Shown here in pieces: positions 52,801 to 64,000 of a stretch of DNA of 64,000 nt. Numbering within the stretch: the first letter of the stretch is position 1; each line of letters begins with the position of its first letter. Source of the stretch: ZC4RG30 sp049841155 (GTDB lineage: Bacteria > Pseudomonadota > Gammaproteobacteria > Steroidobacterales > Steroidobacteraceae); contig JASGHI010000004.1 in the NCBI GenBank assembly GCA_049841155.1, positions 682,001 to 746,000 on the forward strand, given 5' to 3'. Made by a program: the position numbers and the translations under genes. The notes beneath the pieces are model-generated. The model saw only the letters and a program-made list of their open reading frames with translations, made no database searches and was not told the DNA's origin.

Positions 52801-53685
52801 TCAGGCGCTGGCGCGCGCCAGCTGGATGAATGCGTCCAGGTAGGGGACGTCCGCATCGGCCTCGCGCAGGCCGAGGAAGATCTGCTTGGCGATGCCGCGC
52901 GGCCCCAGCCGCAGCGGCTGCAGGCGCAATTGCGGCGCATAGTCCCGCAGCAGCCAGCGTGGCAGCGCGGTTACGCCGCGCCCGCTGGCGACCATCTGCA
53001 GCAGGATGTCGGTGGTCTCGATGGTCTTGTGGCGGCGGGGCGCGATGCCGGCCGGCGTCAGGAACTGCGTGAAGATGTCCAGCCGTTCCGGCTCCACCGG
53101 GTAGGTGATCAGCACCTCCCCGGCCAGCTGGCTCGGCTGCACGTGCTTTGCGCGGGCGAGCCGGTGGCCGCGCGGGACCACCAGCACCAGCTCGTAGTCG
53201 AACACCGGCTCGTAGCGCAACCCCGGCTTGTACAGCGGATCCGGCGTGACCAGCAGGTCGATCTCGTATCCGAACAGGGCACCGATGCCGCCGAACTGGA
53301 ATTTCTGCTTCACGTCCACGTCGACATCGGGCCACGCCTGAAGATAGGGCGACACCACCTTCAGCAGCCACTGGTAGCAGGGATGGCATTCCATGCCGAT
53401 GCGCAGCGTGCCGCGCTCGCCGCGCGCGAACTGCCGTGCGCGTTCCTCGGCCAGTGCCAGCTGCGGCAGCAGGCGCGTGGCCACTGCGTGCAGATACTCG
53501 CCGGCCTGGGTGAGGCGCAGGCTGCGCCCCTCGCGCAGCCAGACCTGCGCATCGAGCTGTTCTTCCAGCCTGCGGATCGCATGGCTCAATGCCGATTGCG
53601 TGGTGCACAGCTCACGGGCGGCGGCCGTCAGCGAGCCTTTGCGCTGCACGGTTTCGATGATGGCGAGATGGGTCCTGTCCAGCAT
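52801..53685 (-). CDS. metR: LysR-family regulator of methionine synthesis
   Basis: A 294-residue LysR-type activator. The N-terminal helix-turn-helix reads KGSLTAAARELCTTQSALSHAI. The C-terminal effector domain (GTLRIGMECHPCYQWLLKVV, then LVTPDPLYKPGLRYEPVFDYE) matches MetR, which responds to homocysteine. Divergent from metE, the usual arrangement, in which MetR activates metE. ATG 53685 fits homologous starts; an upstream in-frame ATG at 53748 would extend into the shared promoter and is less likely. Confidence 0.92.
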   Translation of the reverse strand: MLDRTHLAIIETVQRKGSLTAAARELCTTQSALSHAIRRLEEQLDAQVWLREGRSLRLTQAGEYLHAVATRLLPQLALAEERARQFARGERGTLRIGMECHPCYQWLLKVVSPYLQAWPDVDVDVKQKFQFGGIGALFGYEIDLLVTPDPLYKPGLRYEPVFDYELVLVVPRGHRLARAKHVQPSQLAGEVLITYPVEPERLDIFTQFLTPAGIAPRRHKTIETTDILLQMVASGRGVTALPRWLLRDYAPQLRLQPLRLGPRGIAKQIFLGLREADADVPYLDAFIQLARASA

Positions 53686-53705
53686 CAGGGTATTATATGA
53701 GTGGA

Positions 53706-53723
53706 TTTCATGGATATTTGAAA
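53706..53723. promoter_or_regulatory. candidate MetR-region dyad
   Basis: TTTCATGGATATTTGAAA holds TTTCA/TGAAA arms with an 8-base spacer, in the 106 bp between metR and metE. It does not fit the classical TGAA-N5-TTCA order, so it is only a possible LysR-type site. Confidence 0.35.
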
Positions 53724-53791
53724 AACAATCATTTTTGTTCATGAGCACACGTTTCTAGGATGCCCGCCTCATTCATCCGGAGCGTTCTGCC

Positions 53792-56116
53792 ATGACAACG
53801 GCCCACAATCTCGGCTTTCCCCGCATCGGCGCGCAGCGCGAGCTGAAATCCGCGCTGGAGTCCTACTGGAAGGGACAGAGCTCGCGTGACGAGCTGCAGG
53901 CCACGGGCGCACAGCTGCGGCAGCGGCACTGGGCGGCGCAGTCGCGTCTGGACTGGGTCCCGGTCGGCGATTTCGCCTTCTACGATCAGGTGCTCGACAT
54001 GAGTTTCACGCTCGGCAACCTGCCCGGGCGGGTGCGCGATTTTCCGGGCGATGCGCTCGACAACTACTTCCGCGTGGCCCGCGGCCGTTCGGCGGAATCG
54101 GCGCAATCCCCTGCGCATTGCACCCATGGTGTGGCTGCCGGCGAGATGACCAAGTGGTTCGATACCAACTACCACTACATCGTGCCGGAGTTCGACGCGG
54201 CTACCCGGTTCAAGCTCGATCCTTCGCGGCTGCTGCAACAGCTGGCCGAAGCCACAGAGCGGGGTGTGAAGGCCAAGCCGGTGATCATCGGTCCGCTTAC
54301 CTATCTTGCCGTCGGCAAGTCGAAGGATGGCTCCGACAAGCTGGCGCTGCTGCCGAGGCTGCTGCCGGCCTACGTGGAACTGCTGGCCGCACTCGGCGCT
54401 GCCGGGGTGGAGTGGGTGCAGGTCGACGAACCCATCCTCGTCACCGAGCTGGATGCGGCATGGCGCGAGGCCTTCCGCAAGGCCTACGAGGCGTTGCAGG
54501 CCGGCAGAGTGTCCCCGAACAAGGCGAGGCTCCTGCTGACGACCTATTTTGGCCCCCTGGTGGAAAACCTGCCGTGGGTCTGCGCGCTCCCGGTCCAGGG
54601 CGTGCACCTGGATGCCGTCAATGCCCGACACGAGGTGGATGCCCTGCTGGCAGGACTGCCCCCCGACCGTGTGGTGTCGCTGGGCGTCATCAACGGCCGC
54701 AACATCTGGAAGTCGGATCTCACCGGCCTGCTCGACTGGCTGGAGCCGCTGACCCGCAGACTGGGCGAGAGGTTGTGGATTGCGCCTTCGTGCTCGCTGC
54801 TGCATGTGCCGGTGGATCTGGCGAGCGAGAGCAAGCTCGATCCGGAGGTCAGATCGTGGCTGGCGTTCGCGATGCAGAAGCTCGATGAGCTGCAGGTGCT
54901 GGCCCGCGCACTGAGCGAAGGGCGCCAGGCGGTGAAGGACGAACTGGCGGCCAACCAGGCGGCACTGGCAGCGCGGCGTGCTTCGCCACGCGTGCACAGG
55001 CCGGCGGTGCAGGCGGCCATGGCCGCCATCGTCGCCCGCATGGGTCAGCGTCGCAGCCCCTATGCACAGCGCGCGAGGCAGCAGTCCAAATGGATGAAGC
55101 TGCCGCTGTACCCGACCACCACCATCGGCTCGTTTCCGCAGACCACGGCGATCCGCCATGCGCGCAGCGAGTTCAAGGCCGGCCGGCTGGATGAGGCCGC
55201 GTATCGTGCCGCGATGCGCGCCGAGATCGAACACAGCGTGCGCGAGCAGGAGATGCTGGGCCTGGACGTGCTGGTGCATGGCGAAGCCGAGCGCAACGAC
55301 ATGGTCGAGTACTTCGGCGAACAGCTCGAAGGCTATGCCTTCAGCCAGTTCGGGTGGGTACAGAGTTACGGTTCGCGCTGCGTGAAGCCGCCGATCCTGT
55401 ACGGCGACATCAGCCGTCCGGAAGCGATGACGGTGGAGTGGATACGGTACGCGCAGTCGCTCACCAGCAAGCCCGTGAAGGGCATGCTGACCGGTCCGGT
55501 CACCATCCTGAACTGGTCCTTCGTGCGTGATGACCAGCCGCGGTCGGTCACCTGCAGGCAGCTGGCGCTGGCCATCCGCGAGGAGGTGCTGGATCTGGAG
55601 AAGGCGGGAGTGCGCGTGATCCAGATCGACGAGGCGGCGCTGCGCGAAGGGCTGCCGCTGCGCAGAGCGCAATGGCAGACCTACCTGGACTGGGCGGTCG
55701 AAGCCTTCCGCATCACCGCCAACGGCGTCCGCGATGAAACGCAGATCCACACGCACATGTGCTATTCGGAGTTCAACGACATCATCGCGTCCATTGCAGC
55801 GATGGATGCCGATGTCATCACCATCGAGACTTCGCGGTCGGACATGGAACTGCTGGATGCCTTCGAGCAGTTCGAGTATCCGAACGAGATAGGTCCGGGC
55901 GTCTACGACATCCATTCACCGAACATCCCGACCCAGGCGCATATCGTCGGCCTGATGGAGAAGGCGGCGCGGCGCATTCCCGCCCGCCGGCTCTGGGTCA
56001 ACCCGGACTGTGGCCTCAAGACCCGCCAGTGGAGCGAGGTGATTCCGGCGCTGGCGCAGATGGTTGCTGCGGCGGAGGCGCTGCGCGTGAAAGACGCGGC
56101 GCATGCAACCCGTTGA
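53792..56116 (+). CDS. metE: cobalamin-independent methionine synthase
   Basis: A 774-residue enzyme that methylates homocysteine using 5-methyltetrahydropteroyl-tri-glutamate. The N-terminal half begins TTAHNLGFPRIGAQRELKSAL, and a duplicated barrel starts at LPLYPTTTIGSFPQTTAIR. The zinc-binding residues are in the C-terminal half: HTHMCYSEFND (His and Cys), the glutamate of VITIETSRS and Cys in WVNPDCGLKTR. Full length, no interruption. The divergent metR supports homocysteine-dependent control. Confidence 0.97.
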   Translation: MTTAHNLGFPRIGAQRELKSALESYWKGQSSRDELQATGAQLRQRHWAAQSRLDWVPVGDFAFYDQVLDMSFTLGNLPGRVRDFPGDALDNYFRVARGRSAESAQSPAHCTHGVAAGEMTKWFDTNYHYIVPEFDAATRFKLDPSRLLQQLAEATERGVKAKPVIIGPLTYLAVGKSKDGSDKLALLPRLLPAYVELLAALGAAGVEWVQVDEPILVTELDAAWREAFRKAYEALQAGRVSPNKARLLLTTYFGPLVENLPWVCALPVQGVHLDAVNARHEVDALLAGLPPDRVVSLGVINGRNIWKSDLTGLLDWLEPLTRRLGERLWIAPSCSLLHVPVDLASESKLDPEVRSWLAFAMQKLDELQVLARALSEGRQAVKDELAANQAALAARRASPRVHRPAVQAAMAAIVARMGQRRSPYAQRARQQSKWMKLPLYPTTTIGSFPQTTAIRHARSEFKAGRLDEAAYRAAMRAEIEHSVREQEMLGLDVLVHGEAERNDMVEYFGEQLEGYAFSQFGWVQSYGSRCVKPPILYGDISRPEAMTVEWIRYAQSLTSKPVKGMLTGPVTILNWSFVRDDQPRSVTCRQLALAIREEVLDLEKAGVRVIQIDEAALREGLPLRRAQWQTYLDWAVEAFRITANGVRDETQIHTHMCYSEFNDIIASIAAMDADVITIETSRSDMELLDAFEQFEYPNEIGPGVYDIHSPNIPTQAHIVGLMEKAARRIPARRLWVNPDCGLKTRQWSEVIPALAQMVAAAEALRVKDAAHATR

Positions 56117-56133
56117 TGTAACTAGAAGCGGGC

Positions 56134-56148
56134 CCGTTAACTTAACGG
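56134..56148. promoter_or_regulatory. perfect palindrome after metE
   Basis: CCGTTAACTTAACGG has perfect 7-base arms around one base, 17 bp after metE and 125 bp before the small secreted protein. It has an AT-rich centre and no T-run, so it looks like a protein-binding site rather than a terminator. Confidence 0.4.
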
Positions 56149-56196
56149 TAACCGCAACCGTAATGACTGTGGAACCGGTGCAATCATGAGCGGGAT

Positions 56197-56210
56197 TTGA
56201 TCGGCGTCAA
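56197..56210 (+). promoter_or_regulatory. FNR/Anr-like box
   Basis: TTGATCGGCGTCAA matches the consensus TTGAT-N4-ATCAA at 9 of 10 positions, 62 bp upstream of the GTG start at 56273. It could make the small secreted protein oxygen-responsive. No transcript data. Confidence 0.4.
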
Positions 56211-56272
56211 ACGGTGCTCCTTGAGCGCGGGGACAATCGAAGTGTTCCGTTCTTCCATCAAGGAGCATTTTC

Positions 56273-56602
56273 GTGAAATCAAGAAACAGACTCATGTTGT
56301 GGCCGGCCTGTGTCGCTGCGAGCTTTGCCCTGGTCGGCACGGTGGCCCAGGCTCACAGCCCCGTATTCAATTGCAGCAAGGCAGCGCAGGGCGCCATTAC
56401 CTGCACGGGGGGGTTCTCGGATGGTTCCTCCGCTGCGGGTGCCGCCGTCCGCATCGTCGACATGCAGGACAAGGTACTGGTGAATGCCAAGCTGGATGCG
56501 CAGGGCCGCTATACCTTCAAGCCGCCGGCGCAGGCCTATCATGTGGTGTTCGATGGCGGCAAGAACCACCAGGTCTCGGTGTACGGCGGGGATATCGAGT
56601 AG
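56273..56602 (+). CDS. small secreted beta-fold protein
   Basis: A 109-residue protein from GTG 56273 behind a strong AAGGAG. The signal peptide ends at VAQAHS. The mature ~80 residues contain NCSKAAQGAITCTGGFSDGS, with two cysteines that may pair, and AQGRYTFKPPAQAYHVVFDG, typical of carboxypeptidase-regulatory or Ig-like carrier domains. Metal-handling or chaperone-like roles are possible but unproven. It is monocistronic, between metE and a convergent receptor terminator. Confidence 0.7.
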   Translation: MKSRNRLMLWPACVAASFALVGTVAQAHSPVFNCSKAAQGAITCTGGFSDGSSAAGAAVRIVDMQDKVLVNAKLDAQGRYTFKPPAQAYHVVFDGGKNHQVSVYGGDIE

Positions 56603-56631
56603 CGATCCGGGCCGCTGCCGTAATAAAGAAA

Positions 56632-56658
56632 GGTCCGGCGCCAGAACGGCGCCGGACC
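56632..56658 (-). terminator. Rho-independent terminator of the TonB receptor
   Basis: An 11-bp perfect stem, GGTCCGGCGCC pairing with GGCGCCGGACC around a 5-base loop, followed on the minus strand by TTTCTTTATT. This ends the receptor gene whose stop is at 56673. It could also stop the convergent small-protein transcript. Confidence 0.88.
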
Positions 56659-56672
56659 CTCGATGGCAGGCC

Positions 56673-59456
<2,784 letters not shown>

Positions 59457-59735
59457 TGTTTTTCCCCTTGGTCCCTGCGTTTTAGAGTTGGTTCGGCCCT
59501 GGAGCGGGCTGGCGCTGGCGCACAGCGCTTTTTGACACTAGATGATGTTCTCGGCCCAAGTCCACATTCCGGGAGGATTTTCGCCGCACATTTCGTGCTG
59601 CGAAACAGAGCTTTGGGCGTCATGGTTGGCAGATCGCGACAGGGTTTTTCCTCATGCCCGTGCTGCCCCGAGGGGGTCCTGGTGCATGTCTCACCCGGTC
59701 TATGCATTGAGGGTCGGTGCGTCTTGGGGGTGGGT

Positions 59736-60278
59736 GTGGCTCAGTCGTCGGGTCAGGAACGGCTTGTCGAGTGGTTTCGGGAGTGGCGTGGCTCGCTGCG
59801 CCGTTTCCTGCTGCTGCGGCGCGGAGTTGCCGCAGCGGACATTGACGACATCGCTCAGGAGGTCTTCCTGAGATTGCTGCGCTACGACCGCACGGAGCTG
59901 ATCGAGCGCCCGCAAGCCTATCTGTACCGCATTGCAGCCAATGTGTCGGCGGAGTGGGCCGCGCGCTCGAGCCGGCGGCATCCGCATCGGGCCGAATGGC
60001 TGGAGGAGCTGATCGATCCGGCAGATCCACATGCCGAGGTCGAGCATGCGGCCGCCGACCGGGATTTGCACGATGCGCTGGCCGCGCTGCCGAGCCGGGC
60101 GCGCGAGATATTGAGGCTGTTGCATCAGGAGTCGCTGACCTACGAGCAGATTGCCGCGCGCCTGCAGATCACGCGGCGTATCGTCAAGCGCGATGTGGTG
60201 CGGGCCTATGCAGAACTGCGGCATACCGTAGTGCCGGAACCGGACACGATGGATCATCAGGGGAGGCTGATGCCATGA
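59736..60278 (+). CDS. FecI-type ECF sigma factor
   Basis: A 180-residue sigma-70 family factor with region 2 (DDIAQEVFLRLLRYD, PQAYLYRIAANVSAEW) and region 4 (LPSRAREILRLLHQESLTYEQIAARL, ITRRIVKRDVVRAYAEL). It belongs to the FecI group controlled by a FecR-type anti-sigma and a TonB receptor. GTG 59736 was preferred because homologues begin just before QERLVEWFREW; GTG 59682 has a better ribosome-binding site (GAGGGGGTCCTG) and would add 18 residues. Its stop overlaps the fecR start. Confidence 0.92.
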   Translation: MAQSSGQERLVEWFREWRGSLRRFLLLRRGVAAADIDDIAQEVFLRLLRYDRTELIERPQAYLYRIAANVSAEWAARSSRRHPHRAEWLEELIDPADPHAEVEHAAADRDLHDALAALPSRAREILRLLHQESLTYEQIAARLQITRRIVKRDVVRAYAELRHTVVPEPDTMDHQGRLMP

Positions 60279-61348
60279 CCGACTCCGAAGTCATGACCGA
60301 AGCGCGCCGCGCCGAGCGGCGGGAACGGGCGGCGGAGCAGGCCGCCGAAAGCCTGCTGGTGCCGCCGGAAGCCATGTCGCCGCAGCAGCGGGCGGAGCTG
60401 GTGGACTGGCTGTGCGAGTCACCCGTGCACGTGGCCGAGATGCTGCGCGTCAGTCGTGTGCATGCGGCGCTGCAGGTCTACCGTGGATGGGAACAGCATT
60501 CTCCCGACTGCTCGGCGCCGGCGGCCAGTGTTCTCGAATTCCGTAGCCGGACGCCGGAAGTGCAGCAGGGCACCAACCGCGGACACCGCCGCATGACGTG
60601 GGCCGCTGCTGCGGCGCTGGTCATGATGCTGGTCGGTGCTGCGTGGCTGATGCTGCGCTCGGGGCCGATGACGCTGCAGACTCTGCCCGGCGAGCGGCGG
60701 GAACTGACGCTTGCGGATGGCAGCGTGGTCGATCTTGCGCCGGCGAGCGAGCTCAAGGTCCGCCTCGGCGTCAGCGAGCGCAGCCTGTGGCTGGTGCGGG
60801 GCGAGGCGTTCTTCCATGTACGCAAGGATCCGCGGCGGCCCTTCGTCGTTGCCGTGGACGACATGCATGTGCGTGCCGTCGGCACCGCGTTCGGTGTGCG
60901 GCGCGAGGGCCAGGGCGCCGTGGTCACTGTGCTGGAAGGACGGGTCAGTGTGAGCAACCGGCTGACGGGCGCTGCGGTGCAGGCCCCGGACAGTGCGGTG
61001 CTGGTGGGCGCAAACGAGCAGCTGCGCATTGCGCAACGCGGCGTTTCTCCGGGACCGGTGCGGCACGTTGATGCCACCGCCGAATCGGCCTGGACTTCGG
61101 GCGAACTGGTGTTCGACGATCAGCCCGTCGAGGAGGTCGTGCGCCGGTTCAATGCATACAACCGCACGCAGATCATCATCGATGATCCGCAGCTGGGAGA
61201 GCGCCGTGTCAGCGGCGTGTTCCGCACCTCGGATCCCGAGTCGTTCGTGAGCTTCCTCCAGTCCGTCGTCGATCTCTCCACAGTGCGCGTCGATGACCGG
61301 CGCATCCACATTGGCGTTGCCGATCACTCCGCGGCCGCCGCGCCCTGA
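60275..61348 (+). CDS. FecR-type anti-sigma factor
   Basis: A 357-residue membrane regulator. A cytoplasmic N-terminal sigma-binding domain (AAESLLVPPEAMSPQQRAEL, CESPVHVAEMLRVSRVHAAL) is followed by one transmembrane helix (MTWAAAAALVMMLVGAAWLM), a periplasmic FecR domain (ERRELTLADGSVVDLAPASE) and a C-terminal DUF4974/STN-like segment (FDDQPVEEVVRRFNAYNRTQ). It links the sigma factor to the receptor's STN domain. ATGA overlap with fecI; its stop shares one base with the next start (TGATG). Confidence 0.93.
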   Translation: MTDSEVMTEARRAERRERAAEQAAESLLVPPEAMSPQQRAELVDWLCESPVHVAEMLRVSRVHAALQVYRGWEQHSPDCSAPAASVLEFRSRTPEVQQGTNRGHRRMTWAAAAALVMMLVGAAWLMLRSGPMTLQTLPGERRELTLADGSVVDLAPASELKVRLGVSERSLWLVRGEAFFHVRKDPRRPFVVAVDDMHVRAVGTAFGVRREGQGAVVTVLEGRVSVSNRLTGAAVQAPDSAVLVGANEQLRIAQRGVSPGPVRHVDATAESAWTSGELVFDDQPVEEVVRRFNAYNRTQIIIDDPQLGERRVSGVFRTSDPESFVSFLQSVVDLSTVRVDDRRIHIGVADHSAAAAP

Positions 61349-63972
61349 TGCCTGCCGGGGGGACCTGCCGAGCGGCTGATCCGGTCATACCCACACGCCG
61401 GAGCATGTCGTTCCGCGTGGAGATATGGATCGTGCGCACTCTTCTGTTCGGATTGGTGCCGATGGGTGTGGTGCCGGCGGTGATGGCCGCATCGGTGGAG
61501 CGTCCGGGGCAGGGCTCTGTCTTCCAGGTGCGCATCGATGCAGCGCCGCTGAGCATGGCGCTGCGCGAGCTTGCGCGGCAGACGGGACTGCAGATTGGGC
61601 GTTTCAGTGATGACGCCGCAATGCAGCCGCAGGTGGGGCCGGTGACGGGCGAGCTGACCAGCGTGCAGGCGCTGGAGCAGCTGCTGGCCGGCACCGGGTT
61701 CACCTACCGCTTCGTCAATGACCGCACCGTTGCAATCTTGCGCATCCCTGTATCCACGACGGAACGCGTGCTCCCCGAGACATCCGAGAAGCGTTCCTTG
61801 AACAATGAAACAGGGGGGAGACCCGTGACACATCCGAGATTTGGATTCCTGGTGCGGCTTGGCGTGGCATTGGGACTGTGCATTCCGGCTGCGGGGATGG
61901 TGTGCGCCCAGGAAGCCGTGGCGCCCGCAAGCAGCAGTGGAGCGGCGACCGACGACAAGGGCGAGCTCGATACGGTGATCGTAACCGCCGAGAGGCGCAG
62001 CACGGACTTGCAGAGGACTCCGGTGGCCGTAAGCGTGGTGGATGCGGATTATCTGCGCAGGTCCGGGGTCGGGGATTTCCGCAACGTGCTGCAGGACGTG
62101 CCTTCCGTGGCCGTCCAGCCCATGACACACAGCAAGAATGCCCCGGCGGTTGCCATCCGCGGTGTCGGCGTGGATGGCGCGAACAAGCAGCTGTCGACGG
62201 CGATCTATGAGGATGGCGTCGTACTGAACAACCAGAGCGGCATGTTCTACGACCTGGCGCGAGTCGAAGTGCTGCGCGGCCCACAGGGCACCCTGTACGG
62301 TGGCACCGCTCTGGGTGGCGCGATCAATGTCATCAGCAATGATCCGACGAGGGAGTTTGGCGGGTCTGCGCTGCTGGAACTCGCCAACGACGGCCTGTGG
62401 CACACCACCGGCGTCCTGAACGTGCCCATGGGCGAGTCGTGGGCGGTGCGCGCTGCCTTCAATCAGTACCGCCGCGGATCCTCCGCCGATTCCAATGTGG
62501 TCGTCGACAACTACGTCAATGCCCGCATCAAGGCGCTGTACTCGCCAAATGACCGGTTCTCGTTGCTGCTGGGAATCAACTACAACGACAAGGGCGGGTT
62601 TACCGAGGATGAGGCATATGTGGACTCCTCAGGCAGACTCACCAATCGGCTCGCCAACAATCTGGGCGGCCTCGGGCGTGAGCGGATATTCAAGTACTAC
62701 GCCAATCTGAAGTACGACTTCGGATTCGCGGAGCTCAACTATCTGGCTGCATTCCAGCGGGATGTCAACGATACCAACTGGCTCGGCACCGACTCTCCCG
62801 TTCAGGGCCAGTACCGCACTCGCTGGCCCTACTACGACACGGACAGTCATGAATTGCGGCTGGTGGGTGCCGTGGGAGGAAGGCTTACCTGGGTGGCGGG
62901 CCTGTACTACATGCGCAGGGCTTTCCTCAGGACAGAGTCCTATGGAGGAGACCCGCGGATGGACCTGGAGGACTTCCAGACAATTGTGAACCATCGCATC
63001 GCGACATTGGGCGTGTACGGGCAGGCAACCTACTCGCTCACGGACTCCACGCGCCTGACGCTCGGCGCGCGGCAGAGCGGCGATGACGTGTTCCAGACGA
63101 CCAGCAATCTCAACATTCCGAACCCGGCGAGGAACCGGTTCGCGCTCTACGACAAGAGCACGCAGAACTTCACCTACCTGGTGCGCGCCGAACATGATCT
63201 GACAGCAGACAGCCTGCTGTACGGCTCGGTTTCCACCGCCTACCGTCCGGGCGGACTCGGCATCATCGGTACGGCCTACAAGCCCGAGACATTGACGGCC
63301 TATCAGCTGGGTTCCAAGAACCGGCTCACGTCCTGGTTGCAGGCTGACGTCAACGCCTTCTACTACGACTATCCGTCGATGCAGGTGCCGCTGCAGGTGT
63401 GTTCGGACTATCCGAGTTGCGCTGTGGTGAACGTCGTGGGCGCCATGACCGTTTCAATGCCGACCCAGTACTACGGAGCTGAACTCGAGTTGCGGGCGCG
63501 CCTGACGCCGAACGATCAGCTGTCTCTCACGCCGGCGTACCTGCATGCGCGGTTCACTTCGGATGTCTCTCTCGAGAATCCGGAGCTGGGATCCGTCGGA
63601 ACGTTGCCGACCAAAGGCGGTACTCCACCGCATGCCCCGACCTGGACCATTGCCGCCTCGTATGTCCATACATTCCACCTCGGCAGCGGCGGGTCCATTG
63701 ATCTGGGCACAGACGCCCACTATGAAACCCAGCAGTACGTTGCCTTCGATACCAGCCCCTACCTGGATACGCCGGCGAAGAAGTTCCTGACGCAGCGGGG
63801 CTATACCATTGCCAACGCGCACTTGAGTTATGCACCGGCAAACGACCGCTATTCGATAACTGCCTATATTCACAACGCCACCGATGTGAAATACAGGACG
63901 TCGCAGGGAGATGTGGCGGTTCCGTACAACGAAGCGCGCACCTACGGCCTGGTTCTCTCAGCCAACTTCTGA
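61348..63972 (+). CDS. STN-domain TonB receptor with an internal signal peptide
   Basis: An 874-codon frame read as one protein. Residues 20-48 are a first signal peptide (IWIVRTLLFGLVPMGVVPAV, ending VMAA). An STN signalling domain spans ~59-130 (VRIDAAPLSMALRELARQTG). At residue 160 a GTG has a strong AGGGGGGAG upstream, followed by a second signal peptide (FLVRLGVALGLCIPAAGMVC) ending near residue 187. The TonB box DTVIVTAERR is at residue 208. Plug and barrel follow (GPQGTLYGGTALGGAIN; end LVLSANF). The STN would contact FecR. The receptor could also be made separately from GTG 61825. ATG 61405 is an alternative start. Confidence 0.88.
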   Translation: MPAGGTCRAADPVIPTRRSMSFRVEIWIVRTLLFGLVPMGVVPAVMAASVERPGQGSVFQVRIDAAPLSMALRELARQTGLQIGRFSDDAAMQPQVGPVTGELTSVQALEQLLAGTGFTYRFVNDRTVAILRIPVSTTERVLPETSEKRSLNNETGGRPVTHPRFGFLVRLGVALGLCIPAAGMVCAQEAVAPASSSGAATDDKGELDTVIVTAERRSTDLQRTPVAVSVVDADYLRRSGVGDFRNVLQDVPSVAVQPMTHSKNAPAVAIRGVGVDGANKQLSTAIYEDGVVLNNQSGMFYDLARVEVLRGPQGTLYGGTALGGAINVISNDPTREFGGSALLELANDGLWHTTGVLNVPMGESWAVRAAFNQYRRGSSADSNVVVDNYVNARIKALYSPNDRFSLLLGINYNDKGGFTEDEAYVDSSGRLTNRLANNLGGLGRERIFKYYANLKYDFGFAELNYLAAFQRDVNDTNWLGTDSPVQGQYRTRWPYYDTDSHELRLVGAVGGRLTWVAGLYYMRRAFLRTESYGGDPRMDLEDFQTIVNHRIATLGVYGQATYSLTDSTRLTLGARQSGDDVFQTTSNLNIPNPARNRFALYDKSTQNFTYLVRAEHDLTADSLLYGSVSTAYRPGGLGIIGTAYKPETLTAYQLGSKNRLTSWLQADVNAFYYDYPSMQVPLQVCSDYPSCAVVNVVGAMTVSMPTQYYGAELELRARLTPNDQLSLTPAYLHARFTSDVSLENPELGSVGTLPTKGGTPPHAPTWTIAASYVHTFHLGSGGSIDLGTDAHYETQQYVAFDTSPYLDTPAKKFLTQRGYTIANAHLSYAPANDRYSITAYIHNATDVKYRTSQGDVAVPYNEARTYGLVLSANF
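61813..61827 (+). promoter_or_regulatory. internal ribosome-binding site and GTG start
   Basis: GGGGGGAGACCCGTG lies inside the receptor frame: a purine-rich Shine-Dalgarno five to six bases before GTG 61825. That GTG begins a complete signal peptide in the same frame. No other stop or start codon separates it from the upstream STN segment. Confidence 0.6.
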
Positions 63973-63980
63973 CGCAGATC

Positions 63981-64000
63981 ATGAAACTCCATTCCTGCAT
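63981..64000 (+). CDS. possible next gene, start only
   Basis: ATG at 63981 opens a frame reading MKLHSC at the window edge, 8 bp after the receptor stop. Only six codons are visible, so it cannot be identified and may not be a gene. Confidence 0.2.

Overview
This is a GC-rich, gene-dense bacterial chromosome segment with short intergenic gaps and many ATGA or GTGA stop/start overlaps. Five TonB-dependent outer-membrane receptors (TBDRs) occur in 64 kb, one of them behind a FecI/FecR pair. There are also LPS-type glycosyltransferases, Rnk, PurU, OtsA/OtsB, a MetR/MetE pair and a six-gene Mrp antiporter operon. Together these suggest an aerobic gammaproteobacterium that scavenges organic nutrients, perhaps of the Steroidobacteraceae/Nevskiales type. 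The lineage is an inference from gene content, not a sequence match.

Layout. 1-4716: end of a conserved hypothetical gene, a TBDR, a secreted NTF2-like protein and a SnoaL-like protein with a damaged or unusual start. 4743-6589: a PadR regulator translationally coupled to an MFS transporter. 6675-12281: a cell-surface glycan group (polysaccharide deacetylase, WaaE-like glycosyltransferase, NodS-like methyltransferase, DUF6165 protein, heptosyltransferase) with a NarX/NarL-type two-component pair inside it. 12346-16712: an RND efflux adaptor and pump. 16715-20459: purU, then a TBDR with a repeat-bearing promoter region. 20460-24354: a coupled otsB-GH15-otsA operon. 24421-25366: MarR and Rnk. 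25388-31391: mrpAB-C-D-E-F-G. 31473-38460: a PIG-L deacetylase and two divergent circularly permuted ATP-grasp/alpha-E modules, one with a transglutaminase. 38491-43389: Dcp peptidase, a small lipoprotein, a methyltransferase, tRNA-Arg(ACG), a GST and a WYL-type regulator. 43386-50234: a MarR-linked cluster (TBDR, two PPOX-fold flavoproteins, MFS transporter, Rieske-type reductase, small monooxygenase) with two matching operators. 50433-56116: a GH15 glucoamylase and metR/metE. 56134-63972: a small secreted protein, a TBDR, and fecI-fecR-STN/TBDR.

Most notable observations. (1) The receptor gene at 61348-63972 carries a second in-frame start with a strong Shine-Dalgarno sequence and a second signal peptide between its STN signalling domain and its plug, so it looks like two genes fused in frame or one gene making two products. 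(2) Two paralogous ATP-grasp/alpha-E modules lie back to back. The fused copy has lost two sequence elements kept by its neighbour, and no proteasome-like Anbu gene is present. (3) A shared operator-like sequence at 48235 and 50314 ties the MarR regulator to both flanking operons. No insertion sequences, CRISPR arrays, rRNA genes or prophage genes were seen.
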